Shown piece by piece: positions 18,830 through 25,701 of a stretch of DNA of 64,000 nucleotides; the stretch's first letter is position 1; every line of letters begins with the position of its first letter. A program made the translations under genes and the position numbers. Under the pieces are notes generated by a model. That model saw only the letters and a program-made list of their open reading frames with translations. It searched no databases and was not told where the DNA came from. The DNA comes from Novosphingobium sp. SG751A (lineage in GTDB: Bacteria > Pseudomonadota > Alphaproteobacteria > Sphingomonadales > Sphingomonadaceae), in NCBI RefSeq assembly GCF_013149295.1, contig NZ_JABGCB010000013.1, forward strand, positions 142,555 through 206,554, given 5' to 3'.

Positions 18830-19144
18830 TCACTCCGGCAAAAGGGAAAGATCGAGCAATTGCGCACCCAGCGTCTTGCCATGCGCGTCGAGCGAGAGGG
18901 AACGGGTGACGCCGCCCTGCAGCGCCCCCTCCAGCACCAGATTGACCGCCCCCAGCGCGGGCAATTCATAGCGCCGGATCGCGCGGGGCATCAGGCCAGG
19001 CAAATGCGCGGCCACACGCTCCGGCGTCACGGCGGCCAACAAGCGGGGATAATCCGCATCGCGCAGGGCAAAGATGGCGATTTGCGAAATATCGCCCTTG
19101 TCGCCCGTGCGCACATGGGCAATGTCGCGCAGAATTTCGGCCAT
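18830..19144 (-). CDS. AtuA partner protein (AtuA-like small domain)
   Basis: 104 residues starting at the ATG at 19144, one base after the AtuA stop, with GGAGA upstream. The sequence has the hallmark VRTGDKGDISQIAIFA near the N terminus, seen in the short domain that accompanies AtuA either as a separate gene or fused to its C terminus. The separate-gene form and direct adjacency support a two-subunit complex. No catalytic activity has been established for the family that I can name. The operon position suggests an obligate partner of the 19146-20483 product. Confidence 0.8.
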   Translation of the reverse strand: MAEILRDIAHVRTGDKGDISQIAIFALRDADYPRLLAAVTPERVAAHLPGLMPRAIRRYELPALGAVNLVLEGALQGGVTRSLSLDAHGKTLGAQLLDLSLLPE

Positions 19145-19145
19145 A

Positions 19146-20483
19146 TCAGGCAATCTCCAGATGGACGCGCGGCTGGACCAGTTCGCGCGCGATCAGCGTC
19201 GAGGCCACCGCCAGCACCTGACGCACCGATCGCGTAACGCCGCCCCCGCCCATCGGGCCGTTGGTGTAGAGCGCCTCGACCTCGGCCCCGATGGCATGGG
19301 CACTGTTGGCGCAAGACGCGCGCGCGGCGATGCGCACGCGCACCTCGGCCGGTTCGCCCCCGGCCCCGCGCCGATCCACCGCATCCATGCCGATCAAATC
19401 GCAACGCAATTCCTCGACCTGCGCCCCGATGATCTTCAGGCGTTCGCGGATAATCTCGATGGCCAGACGACCGCGTGCCGCCGCGCCGGGACCGGCATAG
19501 GAAATCTGCCCCTCACCCACATAGCCGTCGTGATAGGCGATGGAGACTTTGAGTTTGTCAGGCGCCGCGCGGCCCATGCCGCCCGATACGCGCACCCGGT
19601 CAGGGCCCGTCTGTTCAATCCGCACATGGCGGAAATCCGCGCTGACATCGGCCTGCAAATAGGCGGCGGGGTCGAGGATTTCATAGAGCAATTGCTCCTT
19701 GACCGTGGCCGTGTCGATCCGCCCCCCGCTACCTGCCAGCTTGCCCAGAACCGCGCCGCCATCGCGGGCCACATCGGCATAGGGAAAGCCCAGGCGGGCC
19801 AAATCAGGCACGTCCTTGACCCCCGGATCGGCGAAATAGCCGCCGCACACCTGCCCAGCGCATTCGAGCAGATGGCCGATCACCGTGCCCTGCCCCATCA
19901 TCGCGTGATCGTCGAACGACCAGCCCAGTTCATGCGCCAGCGGCCCCAGAAACAGCGCCGGATCGCAGACCCGCCCGGTGATCACCGTATCGGCCCCCTG
20001 CTCCAGCGCCATGACGATGCCCTGCGCACCCAGATAGGCATTGGCCGAGACGATGGCACCGCCCAGATCGCGGCTGGTGCCGGGGCGGTCAATCAGCGGA
20101 TAGTCGCCCGCCAGCACCAGATCGAGCACATCATCGCCCGTCACCGCCGCAGTGCGATAGCCGGATAGGCCAAGTTCTCGCGCAATTTCAGTTACTTTTC
20201 GCGCCGCGCCCAAAGTGTTGGCCGCGCCCATATTGGTCACGATCCGCACCCCGCGCGGCGCGGCCAGCGGCAGGGCGCGGCGCATCCGCGCTTCAAGCAA
20301 AGGGTCGAAACCGGCCTGAGGATCAGCTGCGCGCGCGGCCTGCGCCAGACCGATGGTGCGTTCGGCAAGGCATTCAAAGGCGAGGTAATCAAGATCCCCA
20401 TGCTCGATCAGATCGAGCGCAGGTTCGATGCGATCCCCCGAAAATCCGGCGCCGGCGCCAATGCGCAAGGTCGAACGGGTCAC
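19146..20483 (-). CDS. AtuA-family protein (acyclic terpene utilisation AtuA, DUF1446)
   Basis: 445 residues matching the AtuA family: RIGAGAGFSGDRIEPA at the start, HGDLDYLAFECLAERTI, then RIVTNMGAANT, GDDVLDLV, ANAYLGA, TGRVCDPALFLGPL, GTVIGHLLECAGQVCGGYFADPG and SVAYHDGY-like SIAYHDGYVGEG further on. Pseudomonas AtuA is required for growth on citronellol, but its reaction is not known. None of the other atu genes (geranyl-CoA carboxylase, acyl-CoA dehydrogenases) is here, so a terpene role should not be assumed. The GTG start overlaps the carrier stop by 4 bases (GTGA), which shows coupling to CitMHS. I infer a cytosolic step on the carboxylate imported by the carrier. Confidence 0.85.
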   Translation of the reverse strand: MTRSTLRIGAGAGFSGDRIEPALDLIEHGDLDYLAFECLAERTIGLAQAARAADPQAGFDPLLEARMRRALPLAAPRGVRIVTNMGAANTLGAARKVTEIARELGLSGYRTAAVTGDDVLDLVLAGDYPLIDRPGTSRDLGGAIVSANAYLGAQGIVMALEQGADTVITGRVCDPALFLGPLAHELGWSFDDHAMMGQGTVIGHLLECAGQVCGGYFADPGVKDVPDLARLGFPYADVARDGGAVLGKLAGSGGRIDTATVKEQLLYEILDPAAYLQADVSADFRHVRIEQTGPDRVRVSGGMGRAAPDKLKVSIAYHDGYVGEGQISYAGPGAAARGRLAIEIIRERLKIIGAQVEELRCDLIGMDAVDRRGAGGEPAEVRVRIAARASCANSAHAIGAEVEALYTNGPMGGGGVTRSVRQVLAVASTLIARELVQPRVHLEIA

Positions 20484-21751
20484 AGGCTGAAAACTCCCAG
20501 AACAAGCGCGGCGACTGTCATCACCAGCGAGGCGGCAAACAGCCATGGAATGGCAAAGCGTTGATGCGCGGCCAGTTCGACCCCCGACAGGCCGGCAACA
20601 AGGAAGGTGGCAGGCGTCAGCGGGCTGACCGGGAAACCGGTGGTCATCTGGCCCAGCAGCGCGGCCTGCGCGACCTGCACCGGGGGCAGGCCGAAATGGC
20701 TGGCGACCTCGGCCAGCACGGGCAGGACGCCAAAATAGAAACTGTCGGGGTCGAAAATCAGGCTGAGCGGCATGGACAGCACCGCCACCACCGGGGGCAG
20801 ATGCGGCCCCAGCGCGGCAGGCATATGGCCTGCGGCCGCGCTGGCGATGGCCTTTATCATCCCGCTTTCATTCATGATGCCGGTGAACACGCCCGCCGCC
20901 ATCAGCACGCCCACCATTTGCAGTGCAGCGCCCGCGTGGGATTCGATCCGTTCGCGCTGGATCACGGGGGCGGGAAAGTTCAGCAGCAGCACCAGCGCCG
21001 TGCCGATCATGAAGACCACCACCGGCTCGACCTTGCCCGAAACCATCACCCCCACCACGATCAGCGCCAGCAGGGTGTTGATCCAGAAGAAGCGCGGCAA
21101 AGGCACCGGATCGACCGGGGCAGAAGCGCGCGCAGGCGTCAGGCCAAGGCGGCGCTCCTCGCGCAGGCCCAGCCACCATGCGACGGCAAAGACGAAGGCC
21201 AGCCCTGCCAGTTGCACCCCGATCATCGGCGTGAAAATCGTACTCACCGGCAGTTTCAGCGCCGATCCGGCGCGGATGGTCGGCCCGGTCCATGGGAGGA
21301 AATTGACCCCCGCCGCCATCGAGGCGGTGCAGGCCAGCACGCGCCGGTCCATGCCCAATTCGTCATACAGCGGCCGCAGCGCCGGAATGGTGATGAGGAA
21401 ACACACCGCCCCCGAACCATCGAGATGGATCACCAGCGCCAGCAGGGCCGTGCCCACCGTGATCCGCTTAGGGTCTTTGCCCACCGCGCGCAGCACGCCC
21501 GAGACCAGCGGTTTTAGCACGCCCGCATCGCCCAGCAGGCCGAAGAACAGGATGGCAAAGACGAACATGCCCGCCACCGGCGCGATCCGCGTGATGCCCG
21601 CGATCATATAGGCGGGTATATGCACGCCCGCGCCAATCGCCAGAGCGCCCAGCACCGGCGCCAGAATCAGCGCGACCAGCGGCGAGACACGTTGCGACAG
21701 GATCGCGGCCAGCAGGCCCAGAATGGTGGCCGCAGCCACGGTTTCAAGCAT
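20480..21751 (-). CDS. CitMHS-family carboxylate transporter
   Basis: 423 residues with about 11-12 membrane segments. It follows the CitM/CitH pattern: LFFGLLGDAGV, HLDGSGAVCFLIT and NFLPWTGPTIRA, and in the second half FNTGI-like MAAGVFTGIMNESGM followed by FDPDSFYFGVLP. Characterised members carry citrate complexed with divalent metal, with proton symport. Related ones carry other tricarboxylates or hydroxyacids. It starts with ATG at 21751 and overlaps the AtuA gene. A LysR gene lies directly upstream in the same direction, with an AATTGT/ACAATT dyad 44-64 bases before this start, so LysR control is likely. Confidence 0.88.
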   Translation of the reverse strand: MLETVAAATILGLLAAILSQRVSPLVALILAPVLGALAIGAGVHIPAYMIAGITRIAPVAGMFVFAILFFGLLGDAGVLKPLVSGVLRAVGKDPKRITVGTALLALVIHLDGSGAVCFLITIPALRPLYDELGMDRRVLACTASMAAGVNFLPWTGPTIRAGSALKLPVSTIFTPMIGVQLAGLAFVFAVAWWLGLREERRLGLTPARASAPVDPVPLPRFFWINTLLALIVVGVMVSGKVEPVVVFMIGTALVLLLNFPAPVIQRERIESHAGAALQMVGVLMAAGVFTGIMNESGMIKAIASAAAGHMPAALGPHLPPVVAVLSMPLSLIFDPDSFYFGVLPVLAEVASHFGLPPVQVAQAALLGQMTTGFPVSPLTPATFLVAGLSGVELAAHQRFAIPWLFAASLVMTVAALVLGVFSL

Positions 21752-21794
21752 GATCCTCTCGCCTTTGAATTATTTTGCCGCGCCACCATGCCGC

Positions 21795-21815
21795 AATTGT
21801 ATTGATGCAACAATT
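21795..21815. promoter_or_regulatory. AATTGT-N9-ACAATT dyad before the CitMHS gene
   Basis: Perfect 6-base arms (21795-21800 and 21810-21815) lie between the LysR stop and the carrier start. The dyad contains a T-N11-A (21798/21810), the core of LysR-type boxes. Candidate operator of the adjacent LysR protein. Confidence 0.45.
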
Positions 21816-21819
21816 CGAC

Positions 21820-22728
21820 TTATTCTATCTTTCCATAATCCAGACGCATCAATTCATCGAGAAAGGCCTGCGCCGCCGGAGACAGCGTGCGCCCCACCAT
21901 GCGCGACACGCCGATCCGGCGCGAGGCCAGCGGCGGCTGCATCGCGCGCCATGCGATGTCGGCATTATTGGTCAGCAAGGGCAGCGTCGATTGCGGCAAA
22001 AGTGAAATGCCCAGCCCCGCCGCGATCAACCCGCCCACCGTGGCCAGTTGCGAACATTCAAACAGCGCAGGCGTGACAATATCGGCGCGGGCAAAGGCAG
22101 CGTCGGTCAGCATGCGCACGCTGCTGCGCGGCTCCATGCCGATAAAGGGCATGTCGCGGAACACAGACCATGGCGCGGGATCGGGAATCGCCCCCGCATC
22201 GCGCGCGTGGCACACCAGCACGCAGGCATCCTCCAGCATCGGCATAAAGTCGATCTCGGCCTGAGCATTGGGCTCGATGGAAATGGCAAAGTCGATCATC
22301 CGGTCCTGAAGGCTCTGATACAGGCCAGAGGTGAGATTCTCGCGGAGGATGATCTCGACATGGGGGTGGCTCTGGCGAAAGCGCGCGATGACGCGGGGCA
22401 ACAGGTTCGCCGCCACCGATGGCAAAGCGCCCACCACCACGCGCCCCCTCTGTCCTTCAAAGGTCTGCTTCAATTCGCGGAACGCCTGATCGAAATCGCC
22501 GGTCAGGCGCTCGACCGTGGGCAATAGGGCCGCCCCGGCGCTGGAGAGGCGCACATTGCGCGAATTGCGGTCGAACAGGCGCACGCCCAGATCCTCCTCC
22601 AGCAGCTTGATCGTGCGGCTGAGCGCGGGCTGCGAGAGGTTGGCCATGCGCGCGGTCTCGCTGAAACTGAGCGAGCGGGCGACCTGGAGGAAGAGGCGGA
22701 GGCTGGAAAGGCTGGGGGTGCGTGACAT
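21820..22728 (-). CDS. LysR-family transcriptional regulator
   Basis: 302 residues. N-terminal winged helix-turn-helix (LRLFLQVARSLSFSETARMA, then SQPALSRTIKLLEEDLGVRL) and a periplasmic-binding-like effector domain from about residue 90 (GRVVVGALPSVAANLLPRVI, later VLVCHARD). Placed directly upstream of the CitMHS-AtuA-hydrolase operon in the same orientation, it most likely activates that operon in response to the carboxylate or a metabolite. It is also divergent from the TonB receptor at 22914; a TATCA-N7-TGATA dyad in between contains ATC-N9-GAT, a LysR-box form. Confidence 0.9.
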   Translation of the reverse strand: MSRTPSLSSLRLFLQVARSLSFSETARMANLSQPALSRTIKLLEEDLGVRLFDRNSRNVRLSSAGAALLPTVERLTGDFDQAFRELKQTFEGQRGRVVVGALPSVAANLLPRVIARFRQSHPHVEIILRENLTSGLYQSLQDRMIDFAISIEPNAQAEIDFMPMLEDACVLVCHARDAGAIPDPAPWSVFRDMPFIGMEPRSSVRMLTDAAFARADIVTPALFECSQLATVGGLIAAGLGISLLPQSTLPLLTNNADIAWRAMQPPLASRRIGVSRMVGRTLSPAAQAFLDELMRLDYGKIE

Positions 22729-22811
22729 GGGTATAGATTAGACCGATCATGCCATTTTGCCAATCAATCGGCCTTTTATCGACTGTGGCGTAAAAGGCAC
22801 ATCCGCACACC

Positions 22812-22828
22812 TATCATAGCGAGTGATA
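22812..22828. promoter_or_regulatory. TATCA-N7-TGATA dyad, LysR-box-like
   Basis: TATCA (22812-22816) and TGATA (22824-22828) form a dyad with an internal T-N11-A, about 84 bases before the LysR start and 86 before the divergent TonB receptor start. Candidate autoregulatory LysR site. Confidence 0.4.
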
Positions 22829-22855
22829 CCATCGCACGGTTGCGGCGAAACTGTA

Positions 22856-22871
22856 ATGTTATACAACATAA
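22856..22871. promoter_or_regulatory. Palindrome shared with the MarR/tannase promoter (copy 1)
   Basis: ATGTTATACAACATAA: ATGTT-N4-AACAT with TTAT-N5-ATAA nested inside. It matches the sequence at 25639-25654 in 13 of 16 positions, with all differences in the centre. It lies 42-58 bases before the TonB receptor ATG, a repressor-like position. Candidate MarR operator. Confidence 0.6.
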
Positions 22872-22913
22872 CTCATGAGGCGCCCAAACGCGCCGGGAAC
22901 CTGGAGAGGACAT

Positions 22914-25112
22914 ATGAAGATCAACCGCGTCGCCCCGTGGCTCGCCTCCGCTTTGCTGGCCGCCACGCCCGCCTTTGCCGCAGACCAGCCGGCAGGCGCC
23001 GAAAATCCTGACAAGGACATTGTCGTCACCGCGCAGCGCCGCCGCGAAAACGTTCAGAACGTCAATATTGCGGTGACCGCTCTTTCGGGCGATGCGCTGG
23101 TGGACAAGAAGATCACCCGCGCGATTGACCTTCAGACCGCCGCGCCGGGCCTGACGATCTCGCGCTCGGGCGTGACTGACTCGTTCAACATTCGCGGCAT
23201 CGGTCTGGCCTCGGGTTCGCCCCAGGTGACCAATGGCGTGGCCACCTATATTGACGGCGTGTTCCAGCCCCCCATCGTGTCGAACGGCCAGTTTTATGAC
23301 ATGGCCGGCGCCGAAGTGCTGCGCGGCCCGCAGGGCACGCTGTCGGGCGCCAATTCTACCGGCGGCGCGATTTACCTGACCACCCAGCGCCCCAAGCTGG
23401 GCGAAACCAGCGGCTATGTTTCGGGCAATTACGGCAATTACAACAATGTCGGCGTGAATGGCGCGATCAACCTGCCGTTTGGCGAGAAGTTTGCCGTGCG
23501 CGCATCGGGCCTGTTCAACCAGCATGACGCCTGGTTCAAGGATGTCGGCCCGGCGAACAACCAGCCCGAACGCCTTGCTGAAATCGACGGGCGCATTCAG
23601 GCGCTTTACAAGTCGGGCGGGTTTCAGGCCAATGTGAAGGTCGAGGCAACCCAGCGCAAGACCGGCGGCTTTGCCCTGCAGCCGATCAACACCAGCCTCA
23701 CCAACAATTCCGCCGTGGCGGGCCGCACCAACACGCCCTTCACGGTCAGCTTCAACACGCCGGTCTCGAATTTCGAGCGCTCTTTTGCCACGGTGCTGGA
23801 GTTGAAGTATGAGTTTGCCGGTGGCCTGACGCTGCGCTCACTCACCGCCTATCAGAACAAGCGTCTGGCCGCCGTGAGCGACACCGACGCCACCTCGATC
23901 AGCCTGCTGGCGGGCGGCAACAATGTGCGCGAGCGCGTTTACAGTCAGGAAATCAACATCATCTCGCCCGATACGGGCAAGTTCAAATATGTCATCGGCG
24001 GCTATGCCCAGCGCAACAAGGTGGACCTGCGCAACTGGAACAGCAGCGGCGGCAATTTCACCACGCTGCCCCATCCCAACACCAGCAAGCTGCTGCTGGG
24101 CGCCTTTGGTCAGGCGACCTATCAGCTGACCGACAAGCTCTCGGTGGATGCGGGCCTGCGCTATTCGCGCTTTGAAGTGACCGGCTCGAACGCGGTTTAC
24201 AGCGCGGCGGCGGGCAGCACGATGGCCATGATCATCGGCGATCCGCCGGTAGGCGCCACCGTCCTTGCCCCCCAGACCGGCCATGAAAGCGACGGCCGCG
24301 CCACGGGCAAGATCGCGCTGAACTACAAGCCCGACGCCGACAATCTGATCTATGCCTTTGTCGCGCGCGGTTACAAGAACGGCGGCATCAACCCGCCCAC
24401 CGGTACCTTTGCCCCCGAAACTGTGATGGATTACGAAGCGGGCTGGAAATCCACCCTGTTCAACCGTCACCTGCGCACGCAGATCGGCGCGTTCTATATG
24501 AAGTATAACAACTTCCAGATGGACGTGACCAATCCGGTGTCGGGTCAGAACGGCGTGGTCAATCTGGCCAATTCGGAAATCAAGGGCTTTGAGGCCAGCT
24601 TCCAGGCCAAGGTCAATGCCCTCTCGATCGACGGCGGCCTGTCCTATGTCGACAGCAGCCTTTCGGGCTTTACGCTGATCAACAAGTGGCTGGTGCCCGC
24701 CGCCTCCAACGGCTTCCCCCAGTGCAACGGCAGCAATTCGGCGCGCTGTTTCGACTATACCGGCACCAGCGTGACCACCAGCGGCGGTTCGAACCTTTAC
24801 AGCCCGAAGTGGACTTGGAACCTGGCGGCATCCTATCGCATCGAGGTGGGCGATGATGTGGTCGTCACCCCGCGCATCGGCTACTCCTATATCGGTTCGC
24901 AATGGGCCTATCCCACCTATCAGACCGGCACCGACCTCATCAATGCGCGCGGCCTGTGGCAGGGCAGCATCACGCTGGACAAGGGCACCTGGAAGGGTGA
25001 AATCTACGGCACCAATCTGGCGAACAAGTTCTATGTGGCGGGCCAGAGCGGGCGCAACGAACTCTATGGCGCGCCGCGCGAATATGGCGTGCGCGTGACC
25101 AAGAAGTTCTGA
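22914..25112 (+). CDS. TonB-dependent outer-membrane receptor
   Basis: 732 residues. Signal peptide ending near TPAFA, TonB box DIVVTAQRR at about residue 36, plug domain (VTALSGDALV, NIRGIGLASGSPQVTNGVATYIDGV broken by the usual loops, EVLRGPQGTLSGANSTGG) and a barrel closing at VRVTKKF. The VTAQRR...LRGPQGTL type is common among sphingomonad receptors for aromatic and plant-derived compounds. ATG at 22914 has GGAGAGG 6 bases upstream. Its promoter carries the same palindrome as the MarR-tannase intergenic region, which links uptake to the esterase gene. A phenolic ester or its acid is a reasonable guess for the ligand (inference only). Confidence 0.9.
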   Translation: MKINRVAPWLASALLAATPAFAADQPAGAENPDKDIVVTAQRRRENVQNVNIAVTALSGDALVDKKITRAIDLQTAAPGLTISRSGVTDSFNIRGIGLASGSPQVTNGVATYIDGVFQPPIVSNGQFYDMAGAEVLRGPQGTLSGANSTGGAIYLTTQRPKLGETSGYVSGNYGNYNNVGVNGAINLPFGEKFAVRASGLFNQHDAWFKDVGPANNQPERLAEIDGRIQALYKSGGFQANVKVEATQRKTGGFALQPINTSLTNNSAVAGRTNTPFTVSFNTPVSNFERSFATVLELKYEFAGGLTLRSLTAYQNKRLAAVSDTDATSISLLAGGNNVRERVYSQEINIISPDTGKFKYVIGGYAQRNKVDLRNWNSSGGNFTTLPHPNTSKLLLGAFGQATYQLTDKLSVDAGLRYSRFEVTGSNAVYSAAAGSTMAMIIGDPPVGATVLAPQTGHESDGRATGKIALNYKPDADNLIYAFVARGYKNGGINPPTGTFAPETVMDYEAGWKSTLFNRHLRTQIGAFYMKYNNFQMDVTNPVSGQNGVVNLANSEIKGFEASFQAKVNALSIDGGLSYVDSSLSGFTLINKWLVPAASNGFPQCNGSNSARCFDYTGTSVTTSGGSNLYSPKWTWNLAASYRIEVGDDVVVTPRIGYSYIGSQWAYPTYQTGTDLINARGLWQGSITLDKGTWKGEIYGTNLANKFYVAGQSGRNELYGAPREYGVRVTKKF

Positions 25113-25121
25113 TCATGGGTA

Positions 25122-25152
25122 TTCCCGGCAGGTCAGGCGGCCTGCCGGGGAA
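25122..25152. terminator. Bidirectional hairpin between TonB receptor and marR
   Basis: TTCCCGGCAGG pairs with CCTGCCGGGGAA around an 8-base loop between two convergent stops. There is no strong U tract. Probably a shared terminator. Confidence 0.55.
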
Positions 25153-25153
25153 C

Positions 25154-25570
25154 TTATTCAGGGCACCAGAGGGCGCGCAGCAAAGGCACCAGTTCATCGC
25201 GCAGATGTTCGGGCACCGCCTCATAGATGCGCGCCTCCTGCGCTTCAAATTCGGCCATGATCCGCTCGACCAGCGCCTTGCCGCTCTCGCTCAGAGTCAG
25301 GCATTGGATGCGCCCCTGCCCCTTGGTGCTGACGATCAGATCACGGTCGATGAAGCGGCGGATGATCGGGTTGAGGTTGGGCCGCTTTATCGAGAGCATC
25401 CGCCCGCATTCGGCCTGCGAGATCCCGGGATTACGGCCGACCAGCACGAGGATCGAACCCTCCGATATGCCCACGCCCAGCGGTTCGAGATGTTGCGAGA
25501 GCTGAACCATCCGGCTTTTGGAGGCTCGGCGCAGCAAATAGCCGGGAAAATTGCTTAAAGGATTGTCCAT
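25154..25570 (-). CDS. MarR-family transcriptional regulator
   Basis: 138 residues with the MarR fold: a helical dimer segment (GYLLRRASKSRMVQLSQHLEPLG), the winged helix with QAECGRMLSIKRPNLNPIIRRF as helix-turn-helix and STKGQGRIQCLTLSESG as the wing, and a C-terminal helix returning to the dimer interface. MarR proteins of hydroxycinnamate pathways (FerC, CouR, HcaR type) repress esterase and uptake genes until a phenolic CoA ester binds. That role fits here because the divergent gene encodes a tannase/feruloyl-esterase-family enzyme. The intergenic palindrome at 25639 recurs before the TonB receptor at 22914. Confidence 0.88.
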   Translation of the reverse strand: MDNPLSNFPGYLLRRASKSRMVQLSQHLEPLGVGISEGSILVLVGRNPGISQAECGRMLSIKRPNLNPIIRRFIDRDLIVSTKGQGRIQCLTLSESGKALVERIMAEFEAQEARIYEAVPEHLRDELVPLLRALWCPE

Positions 25571-25638
25571 CAGGCCCCCAATGGCGCCTTTCGGGGCGCT
25601 TGTGTGCCATGCGATACAAAACCGCGCTGGCGCATGCT

Positions 25639-25654
25639 ATGTTATTCTGCATAA
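25639..25654. promoter_or_regulatory. Palindrome shared with the TonB receptor promoter (copy 2)
   Basis: ATGTTATTCTGCATAA, with TTAT-N5-ATAA arms and flanking ATG/CAT. It sits between divergent marR (starts 25570) and the tannase gene (starts 25702), so one bound dimer could control both. It differs from the copy at 22856 at only three central bases. Confidence 0.6.
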
Positions 25655-25701
25655 TTCACCCCACAACGCAAAAAGACGCAACGCATAAGAGAGGATCGGT
25701 C

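Noticed and set aside
16768..18909. A 713-codon plus-strand frame opposite the exported alpha/beta hydrolase
   Set aside because: Antisense shadow; Arg/His/Gln-rich with no family match.
18830..20483. Annotating the AtuA pair as an acyclic terpene degradation pathway
   Set aside because: No geranyl-CoA carboxylase, acyl-CoA dehydrogenase or other atu gene is present; the operon context is a carboxylate carrier and an exported hydrolase.
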